A DNA stretch of 64,000 nt, from NCBI GenBank assembly GCA_013400975.1, contig WBMZ01010829.1, positions 62,001 to 126,000 on the forward strand. Direction: 5' to 3'. Source of the DNA: Atrichornis clamosus (taxonomy: Eukaryota > Chordata > Aves > Passeriformes > Menuridae). This document shows, piece by piece, positions 60,976-64,000 of this stretch. Each line of letters starts with the position of its first letter. Within the stretch, counting starts at the first letter, position 1. The notes under the pieces were generated by a model. That model saw only the letters and a list, made by a program, of their open reading frames with translations, searched no databases and was not told the origin of the DNA. The position numbers and the translations under genes are program-made.

Positions 60976-62639
60976 GTGAGGGTTTCTTCCCCCACTATCA
61001 TAGCAGATGCTAAGAAAATCAACGTGTCAGTTGGGACATCTCATTCAGAAAAAATGCAATAAATATTCTGTCTATTAGGCAAATGCTTCAACAGATGTGT
61101 GTTTTACATTCCTTTATAAATTCATAAATGCACCTCCATCAAGAACAAATTTTGTTGGTGTGAGAGTATAGCTTCTCTTACTTTGGTTATCCATCCATTC
61201 AGAGTGATGGTTGCAGCAGCACTGCTGTGCCCCCGTGCCTACTGGCACAAAGGCAACTTGTACCCAGGAAGAGAATGTAATAGATCACCCAGCACTTACA
61301 ATCTGCATACATCTTGAATTCCACTCTGAAGATCTAATACGTACTTCTGAAATTAGTTATGTGCAAATGGTCCCTGTGTAGCATGTAAATCAACGTTGCG
61401 TTGTTTTGACCTTTTGTACAGGTGTTTTACTTTGGAAAAACAGACCTCTTTATATTATGGGAATGTCAGTGTAGGATGAAGTCAGTCAAAGGAATTAAAT
61501 CAGAAAATCTTACCTGGTAGAGCTTCACTTTTTATATATGGACTCACCAAACATGAATCATATGTGATATTTGAACAAAGCATAAAACTAAACAATATTT
61601 TATAGCAGGGGTTTAAAAACAGAAATAAAAGAGGAAGAAGGGATACTTTTCTTACCAGTGATGCATTTTACTGTCAGTTCTACTATAAAGGGAATACATC
61701 AGTTCCTGGTTCCTAGGGGAAAAGAAAAAAACCCTGACTGAATTAAGCTTGTTTCAGTAAATTAAAAATCCTCTACAAGTCAGTGGTTTGAAGAGCTGGT
61801 AGGAGTCACTACTTGACTTCCAAGGAAAGTGCAGCATCTGCGGGGGTGAAAAGTCAGTTCCTCTGGGCTCTGACTTTCTGAGAGAAAGGTTATTCCATAA
61901 CAGCCTGTCAACCTTCAGCCAAACCACCACTGCCACGTCTCCCTCCTGGCCTCCTTCAGAAGATCCCTTCTTCAAGGACTTGGACAGGATTTCTAAGACC
62001 TTGCACAGGTCCTGCCCCAAACCATGACTATCCCACACCCCACTAGCCCTCTGTTAGTAAGGGACTCTCACTTCTCATAGTTTGGGCGCAGACAAATGAG
62101 AGAAAGATTTTGTGAAATGACTGGAAAGCCCCAGCAGAATCCCACTCCCTGTTTCTGGAACCTGCAAAAGAAGCTTTCCTGGGGCTCATCCTTATCCAAA
62201 ACTAAAGTGTCTGAAAGATGTCTCTGGACTGTATTTCAGAATACACCCTCACAGTTGTTCTGCTCTCATAATTTCACTTTTGTAACATTTGAGTGATAAA
62301 TTAATCACTTTTCAAAAGAAAACAGATTTTTTTTTTAATGTTGAAGGCAGTTTTTGATTAAAGACTGTTTTTTTTACAATGCAAAACAATTAATTTGATT
62401 AATGGTCACAATTTCTCTTGAAAATAATCTCAGCAAAATTTTTTTTCTTAGGCTTAATTTTGGGAATTCAGTGTCTAAATATCCCCCAAGGTTTTACTAT
62501 GCATGGCTGTGAAGTGCAGTTCAAAGACTTCACACGCTGCTGTTTTCCCGACATTGTTGGAGGGGAAGAGCTGTTTTCTAACATGAGAAATGGATTTGCA
62601 ATCTATTCATTTGGACTGAGGAGTTTAATATTAGTCAGT
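60976..62639. other. Non-coding stretch
   Basis: No gene is supported. Frames of 94 codons (minus, 61754-62038) and 89 codons (plus, 62418-62687) are unrecognised; the second runs into a MIR-like SINE. Confidence 0.5.
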
Positions 62640-62785
62640 CAAGCTTCTTGTCTCAAGTCCTTTGTGCCTCAGATTATCTACCTCTAAAAAGGATATAATG
62701 TTCGGTGTTTATCTCCAAGGGCTGACAGGAGGTTTACTTAATTTACATCTGCAAAGTACTTTGCAATCCAAGTAAAACGTGCCCA
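62640..62785 (+). mobile_element. MIR-like CORE-SINE remnant
   Basis: CCTTTGTGCCTCAGATTATC, TACCTCTAAAAAGGATATAA, GGGCTGACAGGAGGTTTACT and GCAAAGTACTTTGCAATCC reproduce the MIR order: CTCTGTGCCTCAGTTTCCTC, ATCTGTAAAATGGGGATAATA, GGGTTGTTGTGAGGATTAAAT and GTAAAGCACTT. The copy covers the core and 3' part, with the tRNA-derived head lost or unrecognisable. It lies about 160 bp before the best CR1 copy. Confidence 0.8.
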
Positions 62786-62946
62786 TTTAAATGCAATACT
62801 TTATTACAAGACAGGAGTAAATGCTACTGTGTCAAATGGGACTAATCCCATGGCAAACCAAGGAATTGCACATGGGAAAAGGCAGTGGAGAAGCAAACAT
62901 GTGCTCCCCTTGGGTACCAAAGTGAAGCTCAGGAAAAAAAAAAAAA

Positions 62947-63372
62947 GAATTGTTTAGGTTGGAAGAGACCTCTAATATAACTGAATCTTAATGTTATCTC
63001 AGCACTGCCAAGCCCACCACTAAACCACGTCCCTGAGTTACTCATCTACAGGTCTTTTAAATGCCTCCAGGGCTGGTGAATGCACCACTTCCGTGGGCAG
63101 CCTGTTCCAGTGCTCGACAGTCTTGTTGGGGAAGAAATTTTTCCTAATTTCCAATCTAAACCTCCCCTGGCATAATTTGAGGCCATTCTTCTTGTCCTGT
63201 CGGTAGTGGCCTGGGAGAAGAGGCTGTTCCCCACCTCACCACACCCTCCTTTCAGGTGGTGGTAGAGAGCAACAAGGTCTCCCCTGAGCCTCCTCTTCTC
63301 CAGGCTAAACACCCCCAGCTCCTCAAAAGAGGGTGGTGTGCTCCACACTCTGGGTACACTCCAGCGCCTCAA
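62947..63372 (-). mobile_element. CR1 LINE, 5'-truncated, ~425 bp
   Basis: This is the longest CR1 piece in the window. The minus-strand frame 63381-63046 reads [20 protein letters not shown] and then YHHLKGG and [11 protein letters not shown], the hallmark C-terminal part of the CR1 reverse-transcriptase polyprotein. A single-base deletion near 63185-63192 (in the GACAGGACAAGAAGAATGG context) then shifts the frame, and the rest of the CR1 C-terminus continues in a neighbouring frame, so the remnant is a pseudogene. The plus-strand left end shows the GTTTAGGTTGGAAGAGACCT 3' UTR signature but no clear terminal octamer array. The 5' truncation lies at the edge of the CpG-rich segment. Confidence 0.96.
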
Positions 63373-63409
63373 GGGAATCACAGAATTCTATTTTCGCTCC
63401 TTGGCTTCC

Positions 63410-63720
63410 CACTCCTGTTCCGAGTGCCCGCGGCTCGGTCACCGAGGGGGAGTCACGGCCGGGCCCTGGCAGCGCTCGCACCGGGGCCGTCACTGCCGAC
63501 AGCTGCGGCTGAGCAGCTCAGGCAGCGGAGAAATCCCCTGGCCTTACAGTAAGTCCTGTGACACGGTATCACTTGACTGAATGAGCTCAAATGACGGGGA
63601 TATAATTGCCCGAACGGTGCCCGGAGCGGTGACTCAGGCCGTGCCCGCAGCGCCCGTGCCAGCCGGGCACAGGGGGCCAGGGCCTCCTCAGGGAAACCTG
63701 ATGGCTGTGCCGGGGGATGC
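63410..63720. promoter_or_regulatory. CpG-rich segment, candidate promoter or first exon
   Basis: Unlike any other part of the window, this stretch has more than 20 CpG dinucleotides in about 300 bp, with GCGCTCGCACCGG and CCGAACGGTGCCCGGAGCGG among them. That fits an unmethylated CpG island. A strong splice-donor-like GTAAGT lies at 63549-63554, after a frame open on the plus strand from at least 63338. Vertebrate CpG islands usually mark promoters, so a gene reading rightward out of the window is plausible. Alternatives are an orphan island or a GC-rich repeat. No TATA box or start codon can be assigned with confidence. Confidence 0.4.
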
Positions 63721-64000
63721 GCCCTGCACAGGCAAAGCTGGGGGAGGAAGGTGCTTATGAAACTGATTTCAAAACCAAAAGTGAGTGAGGGTCAGACACA
63801 AGAGGCCGAAGTGAAGAAATATGGTAGGTCAACAAAAATAACAGGGTCAGAAGTTATTTCTGGCATCCTATCTGGAGCTGTGTTTGAACATCGGTGATTA
63901 ACGTATCAGTTATGCGTGTGTGTGATGCAAGAGCCACGGTGAGTGGTTTGCCTGTGTGTTCAGCTCTCCAGCCTGTCCACTTTGTCCAGACAAAATCCCA
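63721..64000. other. Right edge, no identified feature
   Basis: Composition falls back toward average after the CpG-rich segment. I see no exon or repeat that I can name. Confidence 0.5.

Noticed and set aside
60795..61022. 75-codon minus-strand frame
   Set aside because: It is the antisense shadow of an old plus-strand CR1 fragment.
1..64000. CRISPR arrays, operons, bacterial-type promoters or phage genes
   Set aside because: CR1 and MIR-like elements, low gene density and lack of long coding frames show a vertebrate nuclear sequence; no regularly spaced repeats with unique spacers were seen.

Overview
The window looks like nuclear DNA from a bird. It is AT-rich and gene-poor, and its recognisable transposable elements are 5'-truncated CR1 LINE tails of the avian type plus a few very old MIR-type SINE remnants. 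I saw no Alu, B1, L1 or long LTR elements. I found no protein-coding gene I can support. The longest open frames (up to 144 codons) resemble no family I recognise, most lack a convincing exon context, and several are explained by CR1 or by a simple repeat. The region is therefore intergenic, or part of a very long intron.

Layout. 1-3690: AT-rich single-copy DNA with homopolymer runs. 3691-3939: a conspicuous pure hexanucleotide expansion, (GGGAGC)33, flanked by GGAGA-type purine repeats. 3940-17380: mostly featureless AT-rich DNA with a GC-richer patch at 9000-9230, a strong splice-acceptor-like site near 11165 and two perfect hairpins near 13700. 17381-17564: a minus-strand CR1 tail. 22485-22655: a MIR-like SINE. 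28100-28960: a CpG-poor, GC-rich island of unknown origin; a 74-bp piece of it recurs 1,120 bp downstream. 32570-32765: three degenerate AT-rich homeobox-site-like modules. 35455-35740 and 38085-38159: plus-strand CR1 tails. 39407-39435, 36928-36945 and 46949-46976: perfect short inverted repeats. 52645-52745: a second MIR-like SINE on the minus strand. 55005-55250: a possible very old LINE remnant. 59083-59225 and 60812-60975: old plus-strand CR1 tails. 62640-62785: a third MIR-like SINE. 62947-63372: the best preserved CR1, on the minus strand, ending next to a CpG-rich segment (63410-63720) that may be a promoter or first exon of a gene lying mainly outside the window.

No genes can be shown to work together here. 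The most interesting object is the uninterrupted (GGGAGC)33 tract. It forms a dense array of GGG runs and is open in dipeptide-repeat frames on both strands, the same architecture as known repeat-expansion loci. The possible cis-regulatory pieces (TAAT-rich clusters, CpG-rich right end) are inferences that need alignment to other birds.
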